From positions 1-23,953 of the forward strand of contig WRIO01000001.1 of the NCBI GenBank assembly GCA_009782695.1: 23,953 nucleotides of DNA, written 5' to 3'. The position numbers and the translations under genes were made by a program. Shown here one piece after another: positions 6,472-15,919 of the stretch. This DNA is from Candidatus Cloacimonadota bacterium. Its GTDB lineage: Bacteria; Cloacimonadota; Cloacimonadia; Cloacimonadales; WRIO01. How positions within the stretch are numbered: the stretch's first letter is position 1; every line of letters begins with the position of its first letter. Below the pieces are notes generated by a model. The model was given only the letters and a program-made list of their open reading frames with translations, had not been told where the DNA came from and ran no database searches.

Positions 6472-9400
6472 TTACCCACCTATCTTGACTTCTATTGTAT
6501 GTGTAGTGGTCTTGCCATCGTTGGAAACTGTTGTTTTTCCATATTTTCCACTGACCTTTTGGAAAGTGTCTTCCAGGTTGGTAAAGATAGTCAAGAAATA
6601 AGGGTCAATTACTACTTCGGCAGGTTTTTTAATGCTTTTTATTTGGGCTATATTATCTTTGCCTTCCACCCATACTTTTTCGACATGGAAAACCTCTCCT
6701 GCTTCGTTTAGTAGCCCTATCTCAAGCCAGTTTTCATATTCCTTTATCTCAAAATCTCCTTCCCTATCATACACCCTTTTTTGAGTGCTAAATTCGACTG
6801 TGGTGATAAAGTACTCCTGCTGGGTATCTAAAGTAGAAACAGTCTGGTGTTTCACTTCTTTATGAGTGTCAGCAGAGAGGCTATCTACCATGCTCTTTAT
6901 GCTTTCAGGGAGTTCTCCTTTTAAAAGCTTAGCCATATCAAGGGGAGATAAAGAATTTTTATCGAGGTGCATTACCTGAGCATTAGACGGTATGTTTCCG
7001 CCCAATATCTCGCTAATATCCCGTTCTGTATTATCGTTCGTAGGAGCATTTGTGGAACTATGATTATGATTACCTCCAATGCGAACTACTTTTGCATCAG
7101 GATGTGCGGCTAGAATATCTTCAAGTGATGTAGGGACGCTTAAAGTATCCACATTGCCGTATTTGTCTGTAGTTTTCACATTGATCACTTTATGGTTATA
7201 GGTCACCACTTGGTTAAACATCTCATCTATGGTCGTCTTTAAGCTATCAGGGACATAAGCGTCTAATATTTTCAAAAAATCTGTGCTTTTGGGATAAGGG
7301 TCAAAACTATATTTATACTCATTTAAAAACTCTTTTAGAGCATTGTTAAGGTTCTCCTCGCCGATAAGCCGAGCTGTGGCACTCATCACTAATAAGCCCT
7401 TCTCGTAGTAAATATGGCTGGAATGTTCCACTTCGGACAATGGCAATTCTGCTATCGTATCATTCGATCTGCTTCGAGTGTATCTATTTAGCACATATTT
7501 AAGCTGTTGACGAAAAAGAAACGGATACTTCTTTTTTACCACCATCATGGAGCTGTATTCGGCAAAGGACTCGCTAAGCATAATAGCACCGCGATTAAAG
7601 CCACCCACCACTTGATGTGCCCACCATTGATGAGCCATTTCATGAGCTGTCACATGATATGGATAGTTTATAGTTTTATAGGATAATTCAGCTATAAACC
7701 CCGCACTTTCACTGAAAGGAATCAATGTAGGAAAAGCTTGGGCAAAGCTGGCTACTCGTGGAAACTCTGCTATTCTCACTATCGAATGAGGATACGCACC
7801 AAAAGCTGATGTATAATAATTTAGTGACTCTTTAAGGCTTTCTATCATCACATCTATGTTAAATTTATGGTTTTTATGATAATAAATCTCTATGTCCACA
7901 TCTGGAAGCAAAGAGTTTTTATCAGTCCACTTGTCCTTCTTTACTTCATATTTTGCAGAAATTACAGAGAAAAAATTAAGCATATTATTACCCAGTTTAT
8001 AGGTATAGTGATTTCTGTCCTTCTCATTCCATTGCCTTACTAGTTCACCAGGCATTAATGCTGTCTGGTCGCTATCTGTGGAAACATTCGCTTCAAAAGA
8101 AATCCAATGGGCGTCCTTTGAGATATAATTACGCGATAAACCAAAAGCATCGTCAACTGCGGGCATATTATCCTGCTTAGGCAATCCATATTTCTCTCGT
8201 AGCCTTTCGCCTTTTAGTTCCAAATGGTCATCGTAACCAAAAGAAGGAAACATCATACTATTCATAAAGTTTCCATTACGGACGACTGGGCTGCCGCTTA
8301 CATCAAATATACCAGCCTTCCCTAAAAAAAGGTCAAAACTATAATAAAGACTATCATTCGGCATTAGTGGTTTATCGAATTTATACACTGCGAATCCGAG
8401 CTTTTTATTCTCAAATACTTTATTATCATTCGAAAGCTCAGAAAAACCGCCCTCATATTTGGTGAAGCTATTGTTAATATTTATCATTACGCTATCGATA
8501 GGGGTCTCTCCCAGATTTTTTACAGTATAAGTGCCTTTGGCAGTCATATTCTTTTTACTCGGAAACAAATCGATATTTAGCTTAATATCCGTAATCTTTG
8601 GCTGATTCTTTGCCTGAAAATGTTTAAAATCTTTTTCAAAAGCTACACGCCTTTTCTCGACAGTTTTCCTGAGGGCAAAATCACTGTAAACATTAGTATT
8701 TATAAATATCAGACCAGCAGAAAGCACCCAAAAGAATATCACAAAATAGTGAAATATCACGACCTTATTCGGCTTTTTCAAAGCTGTTTTAAAGCTAAAG
8801 GCACTGAAATAACACGTAAAATACGAGGCTATTCCATTGATAATATTTCGATATTTACTATTTGATAGCTTTGAAAGTGCGACAGTTGTGGTGCCTCTTT
8901 TCCAGTTAAGAACAGTAAATCCCGACCAAAAAACCATCACAGATAGCCAGTAAAACCAGAGAGTGTAAAACCAGGGCACTTCACCCATAAAGCCACTCAT
9001 ATCAGAATGTATCAGGTTAGGTAAGATTAGAGGCTTAAACAGCACATGCTCCAGCCCAAAATTCGCTAAATAATATCTCAGAGACAAGAATAAGAAAAAG
9101 GTGAAATGAGCTACATATTTTTGGTTTATCAAGATATGAATAAAGAAAGCTAAAAGCAGATAAAGTAGCCAGATGGGTAACTTTGTCCCGAATAAATATT
9201 GGATGTATAAACCTATCTCAAAGAGATGATAACCCTTCACCATCTGGTAAATCACTCCGCCAAGCATGAGGATCAGCAAATAGCCAATTATTACGGCACT
9301 CATGACAGCATACTTCGAGAAAAAACTGATGAGATTACTAAATGGCAAACTGTCCTCTATGATAGCGATTTTATTTTCTCGTGCTTTAAATACCAGCTCG

Positions 9401-10524
9401 CCCGTAAAGAAAGTGATGATCAGATACAAAAACATGCTAAAAGAAGAATGAAGGTTATCAACCATATTGCTGGTCACAGGCAGAGTTTTTGTCCCCATAA
9501 ATGCTGAAAAACCAGAGGATATAAAGGGTAAATACACCAAAGAAATAATCATGATACCCCAAAATGAAGGTATCCTGAGCAGATACTTAAAATCAAAGGC
9601 AAAAAATGTTCTAAACTGGCTGATCTTTGTTTTTATGCTTTCAACAAAGGTAAAGTCCTTTATTTTAGTATTGCATTCTGTGAGTTCATAGCTATCATTT
9701 ACATGCTTTTTTCTGGATTTAAACGAAAAATCATAATTAAAGATTTTTAGTGAGCTGAAAAACGCTACAAACCCCGCACCTATCCATATTAACCGATTAA
9801 CTAATATTACCCAAGTTAGCGGTAGCATTTGAGTGTTGTTTTCGGCAGAGGTCCACCCGATAGTGGCAAGGGCAGCTGCCTTTTCTCCAAGAGGGTCGAT
9901 GAGAGCAGCTAATATCTTGTTGTCTATTTTTGCGTCTAATAATTCGGCTAATCCTTGCAACACCATTAGTAAAAAAGCTACCAACAGTATATTGGAAGTC
10001 CGTTTTGAGACAACGATATATAGCATTAAAAGTGAGGCAAAAAGGAAAAAGTTTGGTAGTGTGAATAGTAAAAAAGGTTGCAAATACCAGAGTATATTTG
10101 GTGCTACGACCATATCACTGCTGATAAAAGGGAGGGCAGAAGTGATAGCAAATGTGAGCATAGTCAAAAGGAAAATGGCAGATACGAGTGTTAAATTTGC
10201 AAGTAATAGACCACCCAAGTATTGCAATTTACTTATCGGTTTTGTAAACAATAGGTTCGAAAACTTTGTCTCAAAATCTTTATTAAACAAGCCTGCAATT
10301 ATCACAGCTATGATAAAAAGCAAAAGCGAGGAAAAGACACCAGAATACATCACGATACTGGTAGGAGCATTTATAGCTGTTCTGTTTTCAATGGTCATAT
10401 ACCCCATGACATTGGTCCATATCAACACAATCCCACTAGCCAAAGCCATAAAAATAAAGGCAAATACATAAGTGGAAATGTATTTTAGACGATACATTAA
10501 ATTATATCTAAATACTTCAAACAT
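6472..10524 (-). CDS. ABC transporter permease fused to an M1-family metallopeptidase
   Basis: The 1350-residue product joins two ABC-2-type membrane domains to an extracytoplasmic M1 aminopeptidase-like domain. Hydrophobic segments cluster at about 13-40, 60-80, 102-130, 148-172, 178-196 and 238-258, and again from 320 to 540, with a last one at 588-608. The peptidase follows from about 640. The zinc motif H-E-M-A-H is at 961-965, and the third ligand is Glu985 in MLSESFAEY, 20 residues after His965 as I recall for this fused family. Tyr1040 in YYEKG fits the M1 transition-state Tyr. The GAMEN exopeptidase motif is absent; EFPRVASFAQAFP stands in the corresponding region. A His/Asn/Thr-rich stretch near 1155-1175 looks like a linker. 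The start overlaps the ATPase gene by eight bases. It is probably a transporter that processes or senses peptides at the envelope; the substrate is unknown. Confidence 0.93.
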   Translation of the reverse strand: MFEVFRYNLMYRLKYISTYVFAFIFMALASGIVLIWTNVMGYMTIENRTAINAPTSIVMYSGVFSSLLLFIIAVIIAGLFNKDFETKFSNLLFTKPISKLQYLGGLLLANLTLVSAIFLLTMLTFAITSALPFISSDMVVAPNILWYLQPFLLFTLPNFFLFASLLMLYIVVSKRTSNILLVAFLLMVLQGLAELLDAKIDNKILAALIDPLGEKAAALATIGWTSAENNTQMLPLTWVILVNRLIWIGAGFVAFFSSLKIFNYDFSFKSRKKHVNDSYELTECNTKIKDFTFVESIKTKISQFRTFFAFDFKYLLRIPSFWGIMIISLVYLPFISSGFSAFMGTKTLPVTSNMVDNLHSSFSMFLYLIITFFTGELVFKARENKIAIIEDSLPFSNLISFFSKYAVMSAVIIGYLLILMLGGVIYQMVKGYHLFEIGLYIQYLFGTKLPIWLLYLLLAFFIHILINQKYVAHFTFFLFLSLRYYLANFGLEHVLFKPLILPNLIHSDMSGFMGEVPWFYTLWFYWLSVMVFWSGFTVLNWKRGTTTVALSKLSNSKYRNIINGIASYFTCYFSAFSFKTALKKPNKVVIFHYFVIFFWVLSAGLIFINTNVYSDFALRKTVEKRRVAFEKDFKHFQAKNQPKITDIKLNIDLFPSKKNMTAKGTYTVKNLGETPIDSVMININNSFTKYEGGFSELSNDNKVFENKKLGFAVYKFDKPLMPNDSLYYSFDLFLGKAGIFDVSGSPVVRNGNFMNSMMFPSFGYDDHLELKGERLREKYGLPKQDNMPAVDDAFGLSRNYISKDAHWISFEANVSTDSDQTALMPGELVRQWNEKDRNHYTYKLGNNMLNFFSVISAKYEVKKDKWTDKNSLLPDVDIEIYYHKNHKFNIDVMIESLKESLNYYTSAFGAYPHSIVRIAEFPRVASFAQAFPTLIPFSESAGFIAELSYKTINYPYHVTAHEMAHQWWAHQVVGGFNRGAIMLSESFAEYSSMMVVKKKYPFLFRQQLKYVLNRYTRSRSNDTIAELPLSEVEHSSHIYYEKGLLVMSATARLIGEENLNNALKEFLNEYKYSFDPYPKSTDFLKILDAYVPDSLKTTIDEMFNQVVTYNHKVINVKTTDKYGNVDTLSVPTSLEDILAAHPDAKVVRIGGNHNHSSTNAPTNDNTERDISEILGGNIPSNAQVMHLDKNSLSPLDMAKLLKGELPESIKSMVDSLSADTHKEVKHQTVSTLDTQQEYFITTVEFSTQKRVYDREGDFEIKEYENWLEIGLLNEAGEVFHVEKVWVEGKDNIAQIKSIKKPAEVVIDPYFLTIFTNLEDTFQKVSGKYGKTTVSNDGKTTTHTIEVKIGG

Positions 10525-11398
10525 CGTTCATACCTTTGATATAGTAAAAATAAACATCTTTTAAGTCTGGTTCTGTGCTCTCAAATCCGTCACCAGGGTC
10601 GGTTTCGCTGTAAATATGAGTTACTCTATTTCCCATTAACATCAAAGAATATAATGTTTTATATTTAGCTTCCAGCTGAGCTAATTCTTCTGCTGACACA
10701 AGCTTTTTCCACACTTTACCATTCATTGCCGCGATAAGGGTATCAGGTTTGCTTTCCACCAGAACCTTGCCTTCATTCATGATAGCCATATTTACACATA
10801 GCTCGCTCACATCCTCCACTATGTGAGTGGAAATAATCACGATAGTGTCCACAGCAAGCTCCGAAAGGATATTTAAAAATCTCACTCGCTCCACAGGGTC
10901 AAGCCCCGCAGTTGGTTCGTCAACTATCAAGATCTTTGGCTTATTCAAAAGCGCTTGAGCCACACCGAAGCGCTGCTTCATACCGCCAGAAAAGCTCCCT
11001 AATTTTTGATTTCTAACAGAGATAAGGTTTGTGCGTTCTAGCAGCGTGTTCAATGTCTCTTTTCGGGACACTTTATCTGTAAGTCCCTTTAAAATAGCTA
11101 AGTGTTCCAGCAGCTCATAAGCAGTAGCTTTTGGGTATAAATCAAACTCCTGTGGCAAAAAACCTAATATTTTACGAACTTCAGCTTTTTCTTTTAGGAC
11201 ATCAAGCTCATCCATAAATATCGTGCCTTCATCGGCATCTTGCAAAGTAGCTATAGTGCGCATTAATGTTGACTTCCCACTACCATTTGGTCCCAAGAGA
11301 CCATACATACCATTGCTAAAGCTCAGGTCTATTCCCTTTAAAGCTTGAGTTCCATTCGGATATGTTTTTTTTAGATTATTTATTATCAGTTTCGGCAC
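10517..11398 (-). CDS. ABC transporter ATP-binding protein, partner of the permease-peptidase fusion
   Basis: This is the nucleotide-binding subunit that powers the fused permease. It has 293 residues and all expected motifs: Walker A GPNGSGKST (36-44), Q-loop Gln83 in LPQEFDLYP, signature FSGGMKQR (136-143, with F-S-G-G-M instead of L-S-G-G-Q), Walker B ILIVDEPTAGLDP (156-168) and switch His192 in STHIVEDV. The C-terminal 70 residues form the extra domain common in ABC-2-type exporters. Translation starts at GTG, supported by GGAGG nine bases upstream. The stop overlaps the downstream ATG by eight bases, so the two genes are co-translated and must form one complex. Confidence 0.96.
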   Translation of the reverse strand: MPKLIINNLKKTYPNGTQALKGIDLSFSNGMYGLLGPNGSGKSTLMRTIATLQDADEGTIFMDELDVLKEKAEVRKILGFLPQEFDLYPKATAYELLEHLAILKGLTDKVSRKETLNTLLERTNLISVRNQKLGSFSGGMKQRFGVAQALLNKPKILIVDEPTAGLDPVERVRFLNILSELAVDTIVIISTHIVEDVSELCVNMAIMNEGKVLVESKPDTLIAAMNGKVWKKLVSAEELAQLEAKYKTLYSLMLMGNRVTHIYSETDPGDGFESTEPDLKDVYFYYIKGMNDV

Positions 11399-11407
11399 TA
11401 CTTTTAA

Positions 11408-11412
11408 CCTCC
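11408..11412 (-). promoter_or_regulatory. Ribosome binding site that fixes the GTG start of the ABC ATPase
   Basis: A perfect GGAGG on the minus strand stands nine bases before GTG 11398-11396. No ATG in the frame has a comparable site, so the GTG start is preferred; the resulting N-terminus, MPKLIINNLKKTY, is normal for the family. Confidence 0.8.
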
Positions 11413-11466
11413 ATTTTTTTACTTTGTATTTTTAACCTAGTAACCAATATTGTGTTACAAATAATA

Positions 11467-11523
11467 TGTCCTTCGGACGGATGTTACCGAATGATGTTCT
11501 CTTCACAATCCGTCCGAAGGACA
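11467..11523. repeat. 16-bp perfect inverted repeat made of two gtcc-GAA-ggac hairpins
   Basis: The arms 11467-11482 and 11508-11523 are exact reverse complements separated by 25 bases. Each arm is itself a small palindrome with a GAA/TTC centre (11468-11478 and 11512-11522), so the DNA could form two mini-hairpins or one long stem. It sits in the 189-bp gap between the acyltransferase 3' end and the ABC ATPase start. A decayed ccaac-ATA-gttgg hairpin follows at 11560-11572. Confidence 0.85.
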
Positions 11524-11587
11524 CCATAATTTGTAACTTTTCTTTTGCAACTAGTAATTCCAACATAGTTGGGAGTGGCATCGTTCC

Positions 11588-12175
11588 CTACGAGTTCATA
11601 TATTCTTGCAGAGATTTCTGATGCACTTCTATATCTGCTTTTGAGGATATCATCATCGGTTCGCTATAAAAAATGTCTATCTTTGCGAAGGGTTTTGGGA
11701 TGATAAACCTGTCCCACGAGTTTACAGCCCAAGAGGTTGATACAGACACTTTTACTGCACAGATTGGGAGCTGGGTGAGATATGCTAATTGCAAGGCACC
11801 TTCTTTTATCTGCCCAGCGGGACCTTTTGGACCGTCTGGTGTGATAGCGATAGAGTGGTTTTTGGAAAGGCTGATCATCTCTTTTAGAGCAGCTGTTCCT
11901 TTGCGGGAGGAGGACCCTCTAGCCGTCTGAAAACCAAAGGCTTTGCAGGGTTCAGCTATATAGTCCCCGTCTTTCGAGCGGGAAATCAGCACGACCACGC
12001 CTTCATTTTTTCTGTTTAAAAGTAGTGGTAATATATTTCTATGCCAAAAGATATAAATGCAATGCGGGTATGGCTTTTTCAGCCCGTGGACTTTGTATGA
12101 AAAGGTAAAACCCAGCAGGTTCAGCACAAAAAAAGCTATCCATTTTTCGAGGAATAAGATTATTTTATGCTTCAT
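11588..12175 (-). CDS. DUF374 lysophospholipid-acyltransferase-like protein
   Basis: DUF374 proteins belong to the LPLAT/LpxL-like acyltransferase superfamily and are thought to acylate a lipid or lipid A precursor at the inner membrane. The 195-residue protein shows a hydrophobic N-terminal helix (about 9-27) and family blocks FWHRNILPL (43-51), ISRSKDGD (64-71), RGSSSRKG (86-93) and ITPDGPKGP (110-118). The HRN of FWHRN takes the place of the HX4D acyltransferase motif, as is normal in DUF374. It starts seven bases after the stop of the kinase-like gene, so the two are probably co-transcribed. An outer membrane with lipid A fits a Gram-negative host. The natural substrate cannot be read from the sequence. 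Confidence 0.9.
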   Translation of the reverse strand: MKHKIILFLEKWIAFFVLNLLGFTFSYKVHGLKKPYPHCIYIFWHRNILPLLLNRKNEGVVVLISRSKDGDYIAEPCKAFGFQTARGSSSRKGTAALKEMISLSKNHSIAITPDGPKGPAGQIKEGALQLAYLTQLPICAVKVSVSTSWAVNSWDRFIIPKPFAKIDIFYSEPMMISSKADIEVHQKSLQEYMNS

Positions 12176-12182
12176 AGCAGGA

Positions 12183-12863
12183 TTATTTTGCTAGCGGTAG
12201 TTTGACGATAAACTCTGTTCCTTCTCCCACTTTTGACTTCACTTCGATAGTGCCATTGTGCAGGTCAACCAGTTTTTTCACTATGGTCAGCCCCAGCCCC
12301 GTGGACTCTTCGCCTGCTGTTCCTTTACGCGAGACATCCGAAGCTCCCGAAAACAGTTTTGCTAGATTTTCTGGGGGTATACCGATACCCGAGTCTTTGA
12401 TACTGAACACAGCATGGTCGTCTTCGGAGTAAGTTTTGACAGTGATGGCACCTTTATCATCGGTAAATTTTATAGCATTTGTGGTCAGGTTTTCATATAT
12501 CCTAGTCCATTTGTCGAAGTCGAGCAGCACATTTAGTGCGGCATCTGAGTATTGCCCCACCACTTCGATATGTTTATTTGCTGCCCGCATATAAAAGATA
12601 TCTTCTGCGTCCTCCACTATCTCATTTAGATCAAAAGGTTTTAGGTTCAATGTCTCTTTGGCAGCCACGATTTTCGCCGAATAGAGTATCTCTTGCACTA
12701 AATCGAGCGCTTTTGTGTTTGATTTCATAGCTAGTAGTATATATTTGTCATTACTCAATGCAGGCTGGTTTATAGTTGCTTGCTCCATAGCTTGGTTTGT
12801 AGCTACTATGTAGTTTTTTAGCTCATTTGATATTGTGTTTAAAAGTGTGTCATTATCTACCAT
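12183..12863 (-). CDS. Histidine-kinase-like ATPase without the phospho-accepting His
   Basis: The 226-residue protein has a complete HATPase_c domain: N-box ENLTTNAIKF (124-133), G1 DSGIGIP (157-163), a short F-box at LFSGASD and G2 GTGLGL-like STGLGLTIV (187-195). The preceding dimerisation helix reads T-I-S-N-E-L-K-N-Y-I (10-19), where kinases have S-H-E-L-R-x-P; Asn13 therefore replaces the phosphorylated His. There is no His before residue 98, no transmembrane segment and no sensor domain, and no response regulator is adjacent. It may be a degenerate kinase acting as an allosteric or anti-sigma-like partner, or a phosphotransfer-scaffold protein. GGGGAG stands five bases before the ATG. 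The downstream acyltransferase gene follows after 7 bp. Confidence 0.88.
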   Translation of the reverse strand: MVDNDTLLNTISNELKNYIVATNQAMEQATINQPALSNDKYILLAMKSNTKALDLVQEILYSAKIVAAKETLNLKPFDLNEIVEDAEDIFYMRAANKHIEVVGQYSDAALNVLLDFDKWTRIYENLTTNAIKFTDDKGAITVKTYSEDDHAVFSIKDSGIGIPPENLAKLFSGASDVSRKGTAGEESTGLGLTIVKKLVDLHNGTIEVKSKVGEGTEFIVKLPLAK

Positions 12864-12959
12864 ATTTCTCCCCTTTTTTGTATATAATTAAATCTGTTGC
12901 CATTTTTTAAAATATAAGATTTTTGTCAATATTTATATAAAACAATTATTTATGAGAAT

Positions 12960-12992
12960 GGAGAGCGGGACGCTCTCCGCTACAATATCTTT
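12960..12992 (-). repeat. 33-bp hairpin repeat that supplies the end of selD
   Basis: On the minus strand this 33-base segment is identical to 15688-15720. It contains the perfect stem ggagagcg/cgctctcc around a TCC (GGA on the other strand) loop. Its first part encodes the last codons of selD (K-I-L-stop), so the repeat provides the TAG stop codon. The GC-rich stem directly after the stop could also end transcription. Confidence 0.88.
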
Positions 12993-14044
12993 TGCACCAG
13001 TTTTATTAAGTTATCTTTATATTCTGTGACAGTCCCGATGATTTCCGAATGCGGATAGGTCTGTTTTAGGTCTTGTAAAAGCTCAGCAGAACGGCTTTCA
13101 GACACCGATATCAGCATTCCGCCTGATGTTTGAGCGTCATAGCACAACATCATCTTATTGTAGTCTATGCCTTCGACTACAGCACACATTTCGCTCGCAT
13201 ATTTTTGATTGCGAAAACATCCATTCGGTATGCAGCCCATATCTATCAGATCCTCAGCTCCTGCTATGAAAGGTATCTTGTGAGTGTCGATATTTAAGCA
13301 GACAGAGCTAGCCTTCGCCATTTTTAAGGCGTGACCAAGCAGCCCAAAGCCTGTGATATCTGTAGCTGACAGCACCTGATATTTATTCATAAGTATAGCC
13401 GCTTCCTTATTTAAGTGTTTCATTTGGTCGATTGCGACGTCATAACTTCTTTTTTCTGCCATTTTTAATCTATTACCAGCCAATATCACTCCTGTGCCTA
13501 TGGGTTTGGTGAGTATCAGCACATCGCCTGCTTGCGATTTAGCATTTGTGATGACCTTATCGGGGTGCACCATCCCTATCACTGCTAAACCATATTTTGG
13601 GGGGAAATCATCGATAGTATGCCCCCCAATTATGATAGCGCTCGCTTCTGCCACTTTACTTTGCCCCCCTTGCAATATATCAGACAGCACAGACAGAGGT
13701 ATTTTTTGGTCAGGAAACATTATCAGATTCAATGCTAGTAGCACTTGTCCGCCCATTGTGTAAACATCGCTGAGGGCATTGGCGGCAGCTATTTGCCCGA
13801 AAGTAAAAGCATCACTGCACATAGGGGGGAAAAAATCAGTGGTAAAAACTATAGCCTGCTCATCGTTGATTTTATACACGCCTGCGTCATCATGGGTATC
13901 CAGCCCGACTAATAATCTGCTTTTGTCAAAGTCAGCTGGAAAGCTAAAATTTACAGCGCCGAGTATCTTTTCCAAAACATCAGGGGCTATCTTTGCCGAG
14001 CATCCGCCATTTTCCACAGTGGTCAATAAATCAAACTTTTCCAT
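12980..14044 (-). CDS. selD: Selenide, water dikinase (selenophosphate synthetase)
   Basis: SelD makes selenophosphate from selenide and ATP, the selenium donor for selenocysteine and 2-selenouridine in tRNA. The 354-residue protein has the family N-terminal loop G-G-C-S-A-K with Cys15 and Lys18 aligned to the essential Cys17 and Lys20 of E. coli SelD; the codon is TGC, so this copy uses cysteine rather than selenocysteine. DTHDDAGVY (49-57), TTDFFPPM (68-75), NALSDVYTMGG (89-99) and IGGHTIDD (139-146) are standard nucleotide and metal sites. No selA, selB or tRNA-Sec gene is in the window. The gene is divergent from kce across a 288-bp gap. The C-terminal three codons lie within a repeat. 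Confidence 0.97.
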   Translation of the reverse strand: MEKFDLLTTVENGGCSAKIAPDVLEKILGAVNFSFPADFDKSRLLVGLDTHDDAGVYKINDEQAIVFTTDFFPPMCSDAFTFGQIAAANALSDVYTMGGQVLLALNLIMFPDQKIPLSVLSDILQGGQSKVAEASAIIIGGHTIDDFPPKYGLAVIGMVHPDKVITNAKSQAGDVLILTKPIGTGVILAGNRLKMAEKRSYDVAIDQMKHLNKEAAILMNKYQVLSATDITGFGLLGHALKMAKASSVCLNIDTHKIPFIAGAEDLIDMGCIPNGCFRNQKYASEMCAVVEGIDYNKMMLCYDAQTSGGMLISVSESRSAELLQDLKQTYPHSEIIGTVTEYKDNLIKLVQKIL

Positions 14045-15157
<1,113 letters not shown>

Positions 15158-15215
15158 TATAGATTTACTTCCGAAAATAGTAGTAAAAACTTTAGAGAAA
15201 ATGAAAGGAGAATAA

Positions 15216-15689
15216 ATGAACAAAAGACCCTCATGGCACGAATATTTTATGAAAATGGCAAAGCTAGTTTCAGAACGCTCCACTTGCCTACGCAGACAAG
15301 TCGGAGCTGTTCTAGTAAAAAATAACCAAGTCATAGCCTCTGGTTACAACGGTGCTCCAAAGCACACTCAGCACTGCGAAAACACAGGATGTCTACGTGA
15401 ACAAATGAATGTCCCCTCCGGTCAAAATCATGAGCTATGTCGTGGGGTTCACGCTGAGCAAAATACTATCATCCAAGCAGCGTTAAATGGCACTTCTCTT
15501 GAGAAAGCAGCCCTTTACTGCACTCATTACCCTTGCTCAATATGTGCAAAAATGATCATAAATTCTGAAATAAAACAAGTCTATGTCTTAGACCAATACC
15601 CCGACAATCTGTCAAAGGAATTATTTGCGGATGCTGGTATAGAAGTGCTCTTTGTAGATATCGAAAAAAATGAATTAGTAAAAATGTAA
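15216..15689 (+). CDS. dCMP deaminase family protein
   Basis: Deoxycytidylate deaminase converts dCMP to dUMP, the route to dTTP. The 157-residue protein has the zinc-site motif HAEQN (79-83, His79 and Glu81) and PCSICAK (106-112, Cys107 and Cys110). It also has the dCMP-specific N-terminal block RSTCLRRQVGAVLV (21-34), the GYNGAPKH loop (43-50) and a Cys-rich insert with C54, C59 and C75 that matches the second zinc site seen in some dCMP deaminases. AAGGAG precedes the ATG by about six bases. The TAA stop abuts, and overlaps by two bases, the 33-bp hairpin repeat. ComE-type late-competence deaminases share the domain, but no competence genes are nearby. Confidence 0.92.
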   Translation: MNKRPSWHEYFMKMAKLVSERSTCLRRQVGAVLVKNNQVIASGYNGAPKHTQHCENTGCLREQMNVPSGQNHELCRGVHAEQNTIIQAALNGTSLEKAALYCTHYPCSICAKMIINSEIKQVYVLDQYPDNLSKELFADAGIEVLFVDIEKNELVKM

Positions 15690-15720
15690 AGATATTGTAG
15701 CGGAGAGCGTCCCGCTCTCC
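15688..15720 (+). repeat. 33-bp hairpin repeat after the deaminase gene
   Basis: Identical over 33 bases to the minus strand of 12992-12960 at the selD end. The stem ggagagcg (15702-15709) pairs with cgctctcc (15713-15720) around TCC. Here it lies just after the stop codon instead of inside the reading frame. It may act as a terminator for kce-deaminase, though no U-run follows. Confidence 0.88.
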
Positions 15721-15905
15721 GCTCATATTTGCATGATATGTCTGCTTCGCAGTATGTGTAAGATGGGCTCACACCCCGTCATCCAACCTAGTTAGAAATA
15801 GCAAAAGACAAGTTACAAGTCATTGATATTTTGTCATTTGTCATTTCCAACGAAGTTGGTGGAGGGGTGGTTTAACTCACTCCATCCGTGCGAAGCACTC
15901 CACAT
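15721..15905. repeat. Modular palindromic repeats between two converging genes
   Basis: Between the deaminase and the C25-like gene, which converge here, lie the ctgc-TTC-gcag hairpin (15742-15752) in its tgatatgtctgc context, a decayed ccaac-CTA-gttag palindrome (15783-15795), the gacaagttacaagtcattg module with ccaac-GAA-gttgg (15847-15859) and gtgc-GAA-gcac (15888-15898). The same succession recurs at 21712-21830 and 23418-23550. No gene is present. Confidence 0.85.
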
Positions 15906-15919
15906 TTCAAACTTCTAAT

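Noticed and set aside
9833..10471. 212-codon plus-strand frame inside the permease-peptidase gene
   Set aside because: Antisense to membrane segments of the permease; composition is that of a reverse-complement shadow.
12960..12978. Classical rho-independent terminator after selD
   Set aside because: The stem is strong but no U-run follows; it is better described as part of a repeated 33-bp element, with termination only possible.
13995..14005. Selenocysteine codon at the SelD active site
   Set aside because: The codon reads TGC on the minus strand, so this SelD uses cysteine.
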